From assembly GCF_027625935.1 (NCBI RefSeq), contig NZ_CP115300.1, positions 992,001-1,056,000 on the forward strand: DNA of 64,000 nt, read 5' to 3'. The DNA comes from Streptomyces camelliae (GTDB lineage: Bacteria; Actinomycetota; Actinomycetes; Streptomycetales; Streptomycetaceae). The notes beneath the pieces are model-generated. The model was not told the origin of the DNA, made no database searches, and worked only from the letters and a program-made list of their open reading frames with translations. Position numbers and translations under genes: made by a program. Shown here in pieces: positions 55,199-62,651 of the stretch (positions are counted from its first letter, which is position 1; every line of letters starts with the position of its first letter).

Positions 55199-56811
55199 CG
55201 GCGGCCCCCGGGCACGGAGGAGTACGGCCGCTGTCCGCCGAGGGGTTCGGCCGGCCGGCCAAGGGCACGGCCGGGCGTTCGCACCCCTGCGGACACCAGC
55301 GGGGCGACCGCGGTCCCCCGGACGGTGGCGACGGCGCATTCACTGCCTGCGCGTGTCATCGGCCGCTCCCCGGTACGGAGTAGTACAGCCACTGTCCGCC
55401 GAGGGATTCGGCCGGCCATGCGCGGGCGTACGGCGGTGGCTGGGAGCCTGTTGGTACGAGTACGGCGGGCGGTGGCGGCGATGCGGGCCGGTGCGCTGTT
55501 GGCGTTGGGGCCGTCGGTCGCGACCGAGGAGCAGCCGGCGTAGAAGGCGATGGGAAGGGCGTCGTCGCCGGTGAGCAGGCAGGGCGGGCGGACGCCGAGC
55601 CGGTGCAGGGCGGTGGCGGTGCGGGACCAGGCCTTGTGGGCCTGGGCCGTGCGGTCCACCGTGTGCGTCAGGACGGTCAGTTGTACGGCCAGGTGGGCGG
55701 CGAGCCCGAGGCCGAGCAGAGGGGCGACGACCCGGCGGCGCGGTGCGGTGAGGAGATGTGCGAGCGCGTCGGCGACCGGGAGCGCGAGCAGGGCGTAGGC
55801 CGGGAGCAGGAAGCGGGGGGCCGCGTAGCCGATCAGGAACAGGTACGGGAACGCGGCGCTCGCCGCGCAGGCGAGGGGGAGCGCCGTGGCGGCCGGGCGG
55901 CGGGCACGGACGGCGACGGCGAGTCCGAGTCCGGCGAGCACGGGCAGGACGAACCACCACACGGTGATCACCGGATTCGGCAGGCCGCCGGTGCACGGCC
56001 GGCACAGCGTGTCGCCGCCGAGGCTGCGCAGTTGGTCGGTGACGGCGAAGTGCCAGCCGAGACCGCCCTGTATCGCCGAGCCCCGCGACAGCCGGTGGGC
56101 GAGGCCGCCGTAGCTCGTGTACGCCTCGATCACCCACTGGGCGGCACCGGCCGCGAGCCCGGCGAGCAGCACCGCCAGTGTCCGCCACCGGCGGCGGGCG
56201 AGGCCGACGGCGAGGAGCGGCAGCACCGCCCAGACGGCGTCCATGGGCCGCATCCACGCCATCAGCGCACCGCTCGCCGCGAGGCCCCACAGCGCGGATC
56301 GCCCGGCGCCGGCGCGCAGGAAGCAGCCGACGGCGGCCAGGGCCCCCACGGCGACCCAGTAGTTGGGCATGGCTTGCGGGCCGTAGAACAGGGTGATCCA
56401 CAGGGAGGCGAAGAGGGCGCCGGCGAGGGCGAGCACGCGGGCCGGGAAGAGGCCGCGCCAGGCGTGCAGGGCCAGGAACAGGGCGAGGCCGGACAGCAGC
56501 GCGAGGTAGGTCCGCAGCAGTGCCGTGGAGGTGGACCAGGCGGCGACGGGCGCGACGAGCAGGGAGACGCCCCGGGCCCGGGGCGCGCTGAAGAAGGCGG
56601 CCGGGGCCTGGGGGCTGACCTGGCTGACGTACACCGTCTCGTCCCAGCCGAGGCCCATGCCGGGCCGGACGAGGAGCAGTTGGGCCAGGGTGAAGGCGGC
56701 CGCGACGGCGGCGAGCGGGGCGGTGGTGCGCGGTGCGCGGCCGGCGGACGTGCGGCGGCCGCGCTCGCGCCGCAGTCCGGCGAGTGTGGCGTGCGCGCTG
56801 CCGGCCATCAT
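55195..56811 (-). CDS. GT39/ArnT-like membrane glycosyltransferase with altered C-terminus
   Basis: A 538-residue integral membrane protein with about ten helices. The first loop has GMGLGWDETVYVSQVSPQAP near 55, the D-E pair that binds the polyprenyl-phosphate sugar in GT39/ArnT/mannosyltransferase enzymes; later come WMRPMDAVWAVLPLLAVGLA and FPYLFLIGYAAPRFLLPAYA near 345. From about 55500 downward the frame shifts: another frame continues naturally as LVPTGSQPPPYARAWPAESL, GGQWLYYSVPGSGR and stop at about 55378. The present frame instead runs through a duplicated end. Starts MMAGSAHATLAGL at 56811 after AGAGGGGTG. Confidence 0.75.
   Translation of the reverse strand: MMAGSAHATLAGLRRERGRRTSAGRAPRTTAPLAAVAAAFTLAQLLLVRPGMGLGWDETVYVSQVSPQAPAAFFSAPRARGVSLLVAPVAAWSTSTALLRTYLALLSGLALFLALHAWRGLFPARVLALAGALFASLWITLFYGPQAMPNYWVAVGALAAVGCFLRAGAGRSALWGLAASGALMAWMRPMDAVWAVLPLLAVGLARRRWRTLAVLLAGLAAGAAQWVIEAYTSYGGLAHRLSRGSAIQGGLGWHFAVTDQLRSLGGDTLCRPCTGGLPNPVITVWWFVLPVLAGLGLAVAVRARRPAATALPLACAASAAFPYLFLIGYAAPRFLLPAYALLALPVADALAHLLTAPRRRVVAPLLGLGLAAHLAVQLTVLTHTVDRTAQAHKAWSRTATALHRLGVRPPCLLTGDDALPIAFYAGCSSVATDGPNANSAPARIAATARRTRTNRLPATAVRPRMAGRIPRRTVAVLLRTGERPMTRAGSECAVATVRGTAVAPLVSAGVRTPGRALGRPAEPLGGQRPYSSVPGGRR
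55201..55425. repeat. Imperfect direct duplication at the glycosyltransferase/LPG-type gene junction
   Basis: On the minus strand, GGCCGGCCGAATCCCTCGGC (near 55410) and GGCCGGCCGAACCCCTCGGC (near 55245) begin two similar stretches of about 50 bases, about 160 bases apart. Each runs through a gene end (...YYSVPGSGR-stop and ...YSSVPGGRR-stop) into ATGAC, a start codon (MTRAGSE and MTSPGTE). One gene-end/gene-start junction has been copied and has diverged. Confidence 0.65.
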
Positions 56812-56849
56812 CACCCCTCTTGCCTCCGCAGCGTGCGGAGCCCTTGTCA

Positions 56850-56866
56850 CCCTACAGCCCGTAGGG
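56850..56866. promoter_or_regulatory. Candidate BlaI operator
   Basis: CCCTACAGCCCGTAGGG is an inverted repeat with 6-base arms CCCTAC/GTAGGG and a 5-base centre. It lies in the divergent region between the glycosyltransferase (start 56811) and blaI (start 57015). BlaI-family operators contain TACA/TGTA-type dyads, so autoregulation through this site is plausible. Confidence 0.45.
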
Positions 56867-57014
56867 TCTCGCACGGGAGCCGCGAGCATGTCGCCGCACG
56901 GTGACAACACCCTCGGCCCCGGGGGAAAACACCGCCAAAGTACCCCGTATCGCTGGCTCTTGCCGGGCGGACGGGGCCACCCGGCCCACGCACTACGCGC
57001 TGTAAGGTTGGGGC

Positions 57015-57398
57015 ATGGCTGGCACAGAGTCCCGCGGCAGGGCGGAGCGGAGAAGCGCCGGGGAGCTGGAGAGCGAGGTGCTGGCCGCACTGTGGGCCAC
57101 CGAGCGGCCGCTGACCCCGGCGGAGATCCAGGCCGAGGTGGACGGGGCGCTCGCCTACAACACGGTGCACACGATCCTCAAACGCCTGTACGACAAGGGA
57201 CTGGTGCTGCGAGACGCTGACGGCCGGCGCGGTGCGTACCGGCCGGCGAAGAACGCGGCCGAGCTGACCGCCGAGGCGATGCACGAGGCCCTGGACCGGG
57301 GCCCGGACCCGATCGCCGCACTGCAGCAGTTCGTCACCGGGCTGAGCCCCGAGGAGGAGCGGGCGCTGCGCGAACTGCTTGCCGGAGGCGGCGCATGA
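57015..57398 (+). CDS. blaI: BlaI/MecI/CopY-family transcriptional repressor
   Basis: A 127-residue repressor: GELESEVLAALWATERPLTP near 15, EIQAEVDGALAYNTVHTILK (recognition helix with T-V-x-T-x-L), RLYDKGLVLRDADGRRGAYR, the wing, and a C-terminal dimer helix PIAALQQFVTGLSPEEERAL. It overlaps the following M56 peptidase gene (ATGA), the standard BlaI-BlaR pairing in which the peptidase relays a signal that leads to repressor cleavage. No beta-lactamase gene is beside it. Confidence 0.88.
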   Translation: MAGTESRGRAERRSAGELESEVLAALWATERPLTPAEIQAEVDGALAYNTVHTILKRLYDKGLVLRDADGRRGAYRPAKNAAELTAEAMHEALDRGPDPIAALQQFVTGLSPEEERALRELLAGGGA

Positions 57399-58288
57399 AG
57401 TTCGACGTGTACGGCCCGCTGGTGCTGTCGCCGCTGCCGGTGCTGGTCTGCCCGGTGCTCGCCCGCCGGGTCGCCCCGGCGCTCGCCGCGCGCGTGCTGG
57501 CGTCGGCCGCCGTGGTGACGGCGCTGGCCACCACCTGGTCGCTGGTGCTGCTGGCCGCCGCGCTGCTCGGGGACACGCCGCCGGTGATCCGGGAGGCCCG
57601 CGAGAACGGGCACCGGGTGATGGATCCGGTGCCGGAGGCGATCGGGCTCGGCGCGTGTCTGGTGCTGCTGGTGGTCGCCGTACGGGTGCACCGGGCCGTG
57701 CGGGCCGAGCGGTCCACGCGGCGGGCGCTGCGCCGGCTGTGCGCGGGGCAGCCGGACGGCACCGAGCTGATCGTCGCCGCCTCCGAGGTGCCGCAGGCGT
57801 TCGCGATCCCGGGCCGGCCGGGCCGCATCCTGGTCACCTCGGCGATGCTGAGCGCACTGGCGCCGGCCGAACGGCGAGTGCTGCTCGCGCACGAGCGCGC
57901 GCACCTCGTCCACCGGCACGGGGCGCTGGTCACGGCGGTGACGCTGGCCGCGGCGGCCAATCCGCTGCTGCGACCGGTGCGTACGGCCGTGGCCTTCCTC
58001 GTGGAGCGCTGGGCGGACGAGCAGGCGGCGACCACGGTCGGCGACCGCCGCGTCACCGCCCTCGCCCTGGCCCGGGCCGCCCTCACGGCGGGCCGCACCC
58101 GCGCCGCCTGCGCCCTCGGCTTCACCGACCGGGCCGTCACCCGCCGCATCGCGGCCCTCCAGACGACGCCGCCGCCCCGGCTGTGGCCCGCCGCGGCGGC
58201 CGTCCTCGCCCTGGCCACCCTGCCCGCCCTGCTCGCGGCCGACGCGACGGGCGACCTGCTGGGCCTGCTGTCCGGCACCCTGAACTGA
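57395..58288 (+). CDS. M56-family membrane metallopeptidase (BlaR1/MecR1-like, no sensor domain)
   Basis: A 297-residue protein with about four membrane helices and a cytoplasmic zinc-peptidase loop: FAIPGRPGRILVTSAMLSAL near 130 and LLAHERAHLVHRHGALVTAV near 166 with the HExxH zinc motif; the third ligand lies in LVERWADEQAATTVGDRRVT. No penicillin-binding sensor domain, as in most actinobacterial members. It ends LLGLLSGTLN, a sequence repeated twice more downstream as part of a tandem repeat. Operon with blaI. Confidence 0.87.
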   Translation: MKFDVYGPLVLSPLPVLVCPVLARRVAPALAARVLASAAVVTALATTWSLVLLAAALLGDTPPVIREARENGHRVMDPVPEAIGLGACLVLLVVAVRVHRAVRAERSTRRALRRLCAGQPDGTELIVAASEVPQAFAIPGRPGRILVTSAMLSALAPAERRVLLAHERAHLVHRHGALVTAVTLAAAANPLLRPVRTAVAFLVERWADEQAATTVGDRRVTALALARAALTAGRTRAACALGFTDRAVTRRIAALQTTPPPRLWPAAAAVLALATLPALLAADATGDLLGLLSGTLN

Positions 58289-58556
58289 GCCCCGACGACC
58301 GGCCGGGGCCCGCAGGGCGAGCGGCGGCCGTACGACCGCCCTCACCGAGCCCGCCCCACTCGCTGCCGGCACCGCGGAGGACCGGCTGGGGCTACTGTCC
58401 GGCACCCTGAACTGAGCCCGGCGACCGGCCGGGGCCCGCAGGGCGAGCGGCGGCCGTACGACCGCCCTCACCGCGCCCGCCCCACTCGCTACCGGCACCA
58501 CGGAGGACCGGCTGGGGCTACTGTCCGGCACCCTGAACTGAGCCCGGCGACCGGCG
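58257..58556. repeat. Tandem repeat of about 127 bases (2.3 copies)
   Basis: TGTCCGGCACCCTGAACTGA begins at 58269, 58396 and 58522, so the unit is 126-127 bases. The first copy includes the 3' end and stop codon of the M56 gene; the following copies repeat LLSGTLN-stop out of context. The units are nearly identical, so duplication is recent. The remaining 190 bases up to the GH65 3' end show no gene. Confidence 0.8.
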
Positions 58557-58744
58557 AGTGGGCGGCGACGGCTGCGGAGGCGCCCCCGCAGGACGAGCGG
58601 TACGCCGGGATCGTCGGCCCCGGCCCACCGGCACGCCCGAACTGCCCGCCCACCGTGCCGCAGGACGCCGTTCCCGAGCAGTGACACCGCAGCCCCACCG
58701 ACCGCCGTCGGGGCTCCCCCGCAGGCGCGTACCGGCGCCGCCTC

Positions 58745-61108
58745 TCACCCCCCGTTCGGCGCCCGGTGCAGGGGTTGTTCGGGGGTCGGGCGGCGGATCG
58801 GTGGGGGTACCGGGCGGACGGCCGGGCCGTCGGGGGTCAGGGTCAGGGGGTCGCCGTGGTGGCGCAGGGTGAGCGGCGGGCCGTCCAGGAGCTCGTAGGT
58901 GGCCTTGTCCGCGCCGATGTCCACGCGCAGCTTGCGGCCGCGGAACTGGACGTGGAAAGCGAGCCGGCTCAGCCGCTCGGGCAGCCGGGGCGCGAACCGC
59001 AGGCTCTCGCCGTCGCGGCGCAGCCCGCCGAAGCCCGCCACCAGTGCCATCCAGGTCCCGGCCAGCGAGGCGATGTGCAGCCCGTCGCGGGTGTTGTGCT
59101 CCAGGTCCTGCAGATCCATCAGGGCGGCCTCCGCGGTGTAGGCGTAGGCGAGGTCCAGATGCCCGGTCCGGGCGGCCATGACGGCCTGGCAGCAGGCGGA
59201 CAGGGAGGAGTCGCGGACGGTCAGCGGCTCGTAGTAGGCGAAGTTCCGGGCGATCTGCTCCTCGGCCGCCGTCCCCTCGCCGCGCTCGAAGAAGTCGCCG
59301 CAGGTGTACATGGCCAGCACCAGGTCGGCCTGCTTGACGACCTGTTTGCGGTAGAGGTCGAAGTAGGGGAAGTGCAGCAGCAGCGGGTACTGCTCGGCGC
59401 GGGTGCCGGCGAAGTCCCAGCGCTGGTAGCGGGTGAACCCGGCGTGCTGCTCGTGGACGCCGAGTTCCTCGTTGTAGGGGACGTGCATCGCCTCGGCCGC
59501 GTCCCGCCAGGCCGCGCTCTCCTCCGCGTCCGCGCCGAGCCGGGCCGCCCGGTCCGGGTGGCGTTCGACGGCGTCGGCCGCGGCCAGCAGGTTCTGCCGG
59601 GCCATCAGGTTGGTGTACGCATTGTCGTCGGCGACCGCGCTGTACTCGTCGGGGCCGGTGACGCCGTCGATGTGGAAGACGCCGTGTGCGTCGTGGTGGC
59701 CCAGTGAGCGCCACAGCCGGGCCGTCTCCACCAGCAGTTCCGTGCCCACCTCACGCTCGAACGCGCCGTCGCCGGTGGCCTCGACGTACCGGACGACGGC
59801 GTCGGCTATCCCGGCGTTGACGTGGAAGGCGGCGGTGCCGGCCGGCCAGTACGCCGAGCCCTCCGGTCCGGCGATGGTCCGCCAGGGGAACGCGGCCCCG
59901 CCGAGGCCGAGCTGGGCCGCGCGCTCACGGGCCTCGTCCAGGGTGTTGTGGCGCCAGCGCAGCGCCTCGGCGACGGCTGCCGGCGCGGTGTGGGTGAGGA
60001 CGGGCAGCACGAACATCTCGGTGTCCCAGAAGGCGTGCCCGTCGTATCCGGAGCCGGTCAGGCCCTTCGCCGGGATCGCCCGCTGCTCGGCACGGGCGCC
60101 GGCCTGCAGGACGTGGAACAGGGCGAAGCGGACGGCCTGCTGGATCTCCTCGTCGCCCTCCACCTCGACGTCGGCGCGGGCCCAGAAGTCGTCCAGGCAG
60201 GCCCGCTGGTCCGCGAGCAGCCCCTGCCAGCCGTCGTGCGCGGCGGCGGCGAGCGCGGCGTCGACCTGGTCGGCCATGGCGGGCAGCGAGCGGGCGCCGG
60301 ACCAGCCGTGCGCGACCAGTTTCTCCACCCGCAGCGTCTGGCCGGGTTCCAGTACGGAGGTGACGGTGAGGCGGGCCACGTCGGTGCCGCTCTCGCTGCG
60401 GGTGGTGGTCCGCTCGGGGCCGCTGACGACGTGGTCGGCGGCGACGGCGACCCGCAGGCCGCTGCGCCGGGTGCGGTGCACCAGCCGCAGCCGGCTGCCG
60501 GCGGCCAGGTGGTCCTCCTGCTCCAGCGGCGACTGGAGCGCCATGGCCGCGCGCGGGTCGCCGTCGGACTCGGGCAGGGTCTCGTTGGCGACGAGCTCGG
60601 ACTGGATGACGACCCGGCTGCGGCAGCCGACGGCCTGCACCTCGTACGCGACGGCGGCGACCGCGCGCTGGGTCAGCGACACCAGCCGGGTGGAGCGCAC
60701 CCGGACCGTGGAGCCGGCCGGCGAGGTCCACTCGCAGGTCCGTTCCAGCACCCCGCGGCGCAGGTCCAGGACCCGCTCGTGGGCGACGAGCCGGCCGTAG
60801 CGCAGGTCGAACGGTTCGTCGTCCACGAGCAGCCGGAGGATCTTGCCGTTGGTGACGTTGATGACGGTCTGGCCGGACTCCGGGTAGCCGTACCCGGCTT
60901 CGGCGTACGGCAGCGGGTGTATCTCGTGCACGCCGTTGAGGTAGCTGCCGGGCAGGCCGTGCGGTTCGCCCTCGTCGAGGTTCCCGCGCCAGCCGACGTG
61001 GCCGTTGGACAGCGCGAACACGGACTCGCTCTGCGCGAGGACGTCGAGGTCGAGGGCGGTCTCGCGGACGGCCCAGGGCTCGACGGCGTACGACCGGTCG
61101 GTGATCAC
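58745..61108 (-). CDS. GH65 family disaccharide phosphorylase (trehalose/maltose/kojibiose type)
   Basis: A 787-residue GH65 enzyme: YAVEPWAVRETALDLDVLAQ, ESVFALSNGHVGWRGNLDEG at the N-terminus, GYDGHAFWDTEMFVLPVLTH near 350, catalytic Glu in HIDGVTGPDEYSAVADDNAY near 484, and VVKQADLVLAMYTCGDFFER near 591 for phosphate. It uses phosphate to split an alpha-glucobiose into glucose and beta-glucose 1-phosphate. The next gene upstream in the operon encodes a beta-phosphoglucomutase-like HAD enzyme, the expected partner. The GTG start overlaps the HAD stop (GTGA). Confidence 0.88.
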   Translation of the reverse strand: MITDRSYAVEPWAVRETALDLDVLAQSESVFALSNGHVGWRGNLDEGEPHGLPGSYLNGVHEIHPLPYAEAGYGYPESGQTVINVTNGKILRLLVDDEPFDLRYGRLVAHERVLDLRRGVLERTCEWTSPAGSTVRVRSTRLVSLTQRAVAAVAYEVQAVGCRSRVVIQSELVANETLPESDGDPRAAMALQSPLEQEDHLAAGSRLRLVHRTRRSGLRVAVAADHVVSGPERTTTRSESGTDVARLTVTSVLEPGQTLRVEKLVAHGWSGARSLPAMADQVDAALAAAAHDGWQGLLADQRACLDDFWARADVEVEGDEEIQQAVRFALFHVLQAGARAEQRAIPAKGLTGSGYDGHAFWDTEMFVLPVLTHTAPAAVAEALRWRHNTLDEARERAAQLGLGGAAFPWRTIAGPEGSAYWPAGTAAFHVNAGIADAVVRYVEATGDGAFEREVGTELLVETARLWRSLGHHDAHGVFHIDGVTGPDEYSAVADDNAYTNLMARQNLLAAADAVERHPDRAARLGADAEESAAWRDAAEAMHVPYNEELGVHEQHAGFTRYQRWDFAGTRAEQYPLLLHFPYFDLYRKQVVKQADLVLAMYTCGDFFERGEGTAAEEQIARNFAYYEPLTVRDSSLSACCQAVMAARTGHLDLAYAYTAEAALMDLQDLEHNTRDGLHIASLAGTWMALVAGFGGLRRDGESLRFAPRLPERLSRLAFHVQFRGRKLRVDIGADKATYELLDGPPLTLRHHGDPLTLTPDGPAVRPVPPPIRRPTPEQPLHRAPNGG

Positions 61109-61845
61109 TGCTTGCCTCCCAGCTCGGCGAGGTCCTGGACGACGATGCTCGCGCCGTGCGCGTACAGCGCGTCGGCCTGGCCGACCCGGTCGACGCCGAC
61201 GACGTATCCGAAGCCGCCCGCGCGGCCCGCGTCCATACCGGCCAGCGCGTCCTCGAAGACGGCGGCGTGGGACGGCTCGACGCCGAGGTCGTGGGCGGCT
61301 GCGAGGAAGGTGTCGGGGTGCGGCTTGCCCGGCAGGTGCCGTTCGGCGGCCACGACCCCGTCGATCCGTACGTCGAAGAAGTGCTCGGCGCCGACCGCGC
61401 GCAGCACGTCACGGCAGTTGGCGCTGGAGGAGACGATCGCCGTGCGCAGCCCCTCGGCGCGCACCGCCTCCAGATAGCGCAGGGTGCCCGCGTAAGCCTC
61501 CACGCCGCCGGTGCGGATCTTCTCAAGAAGCAGGAGGTTCTTGCGGTTGCCGACGCCGTGCACGGTGCGGGCGTCCGGCGGGTCCTCGGGGGTGCCCTCG
61601 GGCAGCTGGATGCCGCGCGAGGCGAGGAAGGCGCGCACGCCGTCGGCGCGGGGACGGCCGTCGACGTACTCGTCGTAGTCCGCGACCGCGTCGAACGGCC
61701 GCCCCTGTGCGCCGTCGTAGTCGCGCAGGAACGGGTCGAAGGTCTCCTTCCAGGCGGCCGCGTGCACGAGGGCCGTCTTGGTCACGACCCCGTCGAGATC
61801 GAACAGACAGGCCTGGATTGCGTCGGGCAGACCGAGCTGAGTCAT
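61105..61845 (-). CDS. pgmB: Beta-phosphoglucomutase family HAD enzyme
   Basis: A 246-residue HAD protein: ACLFDLDGVVTKTALVHAAA near 12 holds the nucleophile/acid D-x-D; a helical cap with YDEYVDGRPRADGVRAFLAS; TAIVSSSANCRDVLRAVGAE near 138 (motif II Ser) and LPGKPHPDTFLAAA near 170 (motif III Lys); AAVFEDALAGMDAGRAGGFG (motif IV). It converts beta-glucose 1-phosphate to glucose 6-phosphate. In an operon with GH65 it feeds the product of disaccharide phosphorolysis into glycolysis. Confidence 0.87.
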   Translation of the reverse strand: MTQLGLPDAIQACLFDLDGVVTKTALVHAAAWKETFDPFLRDYDGAQGRPFDAVADYDEYVDGRPRADGVRAFLASRGIQLPEGTPEDPPDARTVHGVGNRKNLLLLEKIRTGGVEAYAGTLRYLEAVRAEGLRTAIVSSSANCRDVLRAVGAEHFFDVRIDGVVAAERHLPGKPHPDTFLAAAHDLGVEPSHAAVFEDALAGMDAGRAGGFGYVVGVDRVGQADALYAHGASIVVQDLAELGGKQ

Positions 61846-61930
61846 ACCCAGCACTGTTCCCCATGAGGCGCCGTCCAGTGAGTGGCGCACGCCACATGTG
61901 TGCGCGAACTCCTGGTGCACACTGTGCTGT

Positions 61931-62596
61931 GTGCCGCTGACCTTCGACGACCTCCTCGCCCGTGCCCGTGCCCTCGCCGGGGAGGGCCGGCGTGCCGTGC
62001 TCGGCATCGCGGGCAGCCCCGGTGCGGGCAAGACGACCCTCGCGGAGCATCTGGTGCGGGCCCTGAACGGGGACGGGCCGCCCTGGGCGGCGCATGTGCC
62101 GATGGACGGCTTCCACCTGGCCGACGCCGAACTGGACCGCCTGGGCCGCCGGGACCGCAAGGGTGCCCCGGACACCTTCGACGCGGCCGGCTACGCGGCG
62201 CTGCTGCGCCGGCTGCACGAGGACACCGAGGAGGTCGTGTACGCGCCCGGCTTCGAGCGGGTCCTGGAGCAGCCGCTGGCGGGCGCCATCCCGGTGGAGC
62301 CGGCGGCCCGGCTGGTGGTGACCGAGGGCAACTACCTGCTGCTGACCGAGGGTTCGTGGGCGCGGGTGCGGCCGTGCCTGGACGAGGCGTGGTTCTGCGA
62401 GCTCGCCGAGGAGGAGCGGATCCGCCGGCTGGTCGCCCGGCACGAGGAGTTCGGCAAGGGCCACGAGGAGGCGGTGGCCTGGGTGCTGGGCACGGACCAG
62501 CGCAACGCCGACCTGGTGGAGACGACGCGGGGGCGGGCGGACCTGATCGTCCCGCCGACCGCGCTGCCCCGCGTCCCCCGAGGTGCCGGCCGGTGA
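61931..62596 (+). CDS. P-loop nucleoside/sugar kinase family protein
   Basis: A 221-residue kinase of the uridine kinase/pantothenate kinase-like group: VLGIAGSPGAGKTTLAEHLV near 24 (Walker A), PMDGFHLADAELDRLGRRDR near 57 (substrate loop with D-G-F-H), KGAPDTFDAAGYAALLRRL, VVTEGNYLLLTEGSWARVRP near 130 (Walker B-like) and a lid RIRRLVARHEEFGKG. The pattern matches the actinobacterial family thought to phosphorylate nucleosides, fructose or related sugars. The start GTG 61931 (VPLTFDDLLARA) is preferred because family members start near here; ATG 61898 is possible. Confidence 0.78.
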   Translation: MPLTFDDLLARARALAGEGRRAVLGIAGSPGAGKTTLAEHLVRALNGDGPPWAAHVPMDGFHLADAELDRLGRRDRKGAPDTFDAAGYAALLRRLHEDTEEVVYAPGFERVLEQPLAGAIPVEPAARLVVTEGNYLLLTEGSWARVRPCLDEAWFCELAEEERIRRLVARHEEFGKGHEEAVAWVLGTDQRNADLVETTRGRADLIVPPTALPRVPRGAGR

Positions 62597-62651
62597 ATCC
62601 TGGGAGGGCGTACGGCGGACGCCGAGCCGCTGCCGGCTGCTGAACCGGGCC

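Noticed and set aside
58607..58620. GGGATCGTCGGCCC, one mismatch to the DosR-like core
   Set aside because: It lies between two convergent gene ends with no start codon nearby, so it is probably chance. It also shows that single-mismatch hits need caution.
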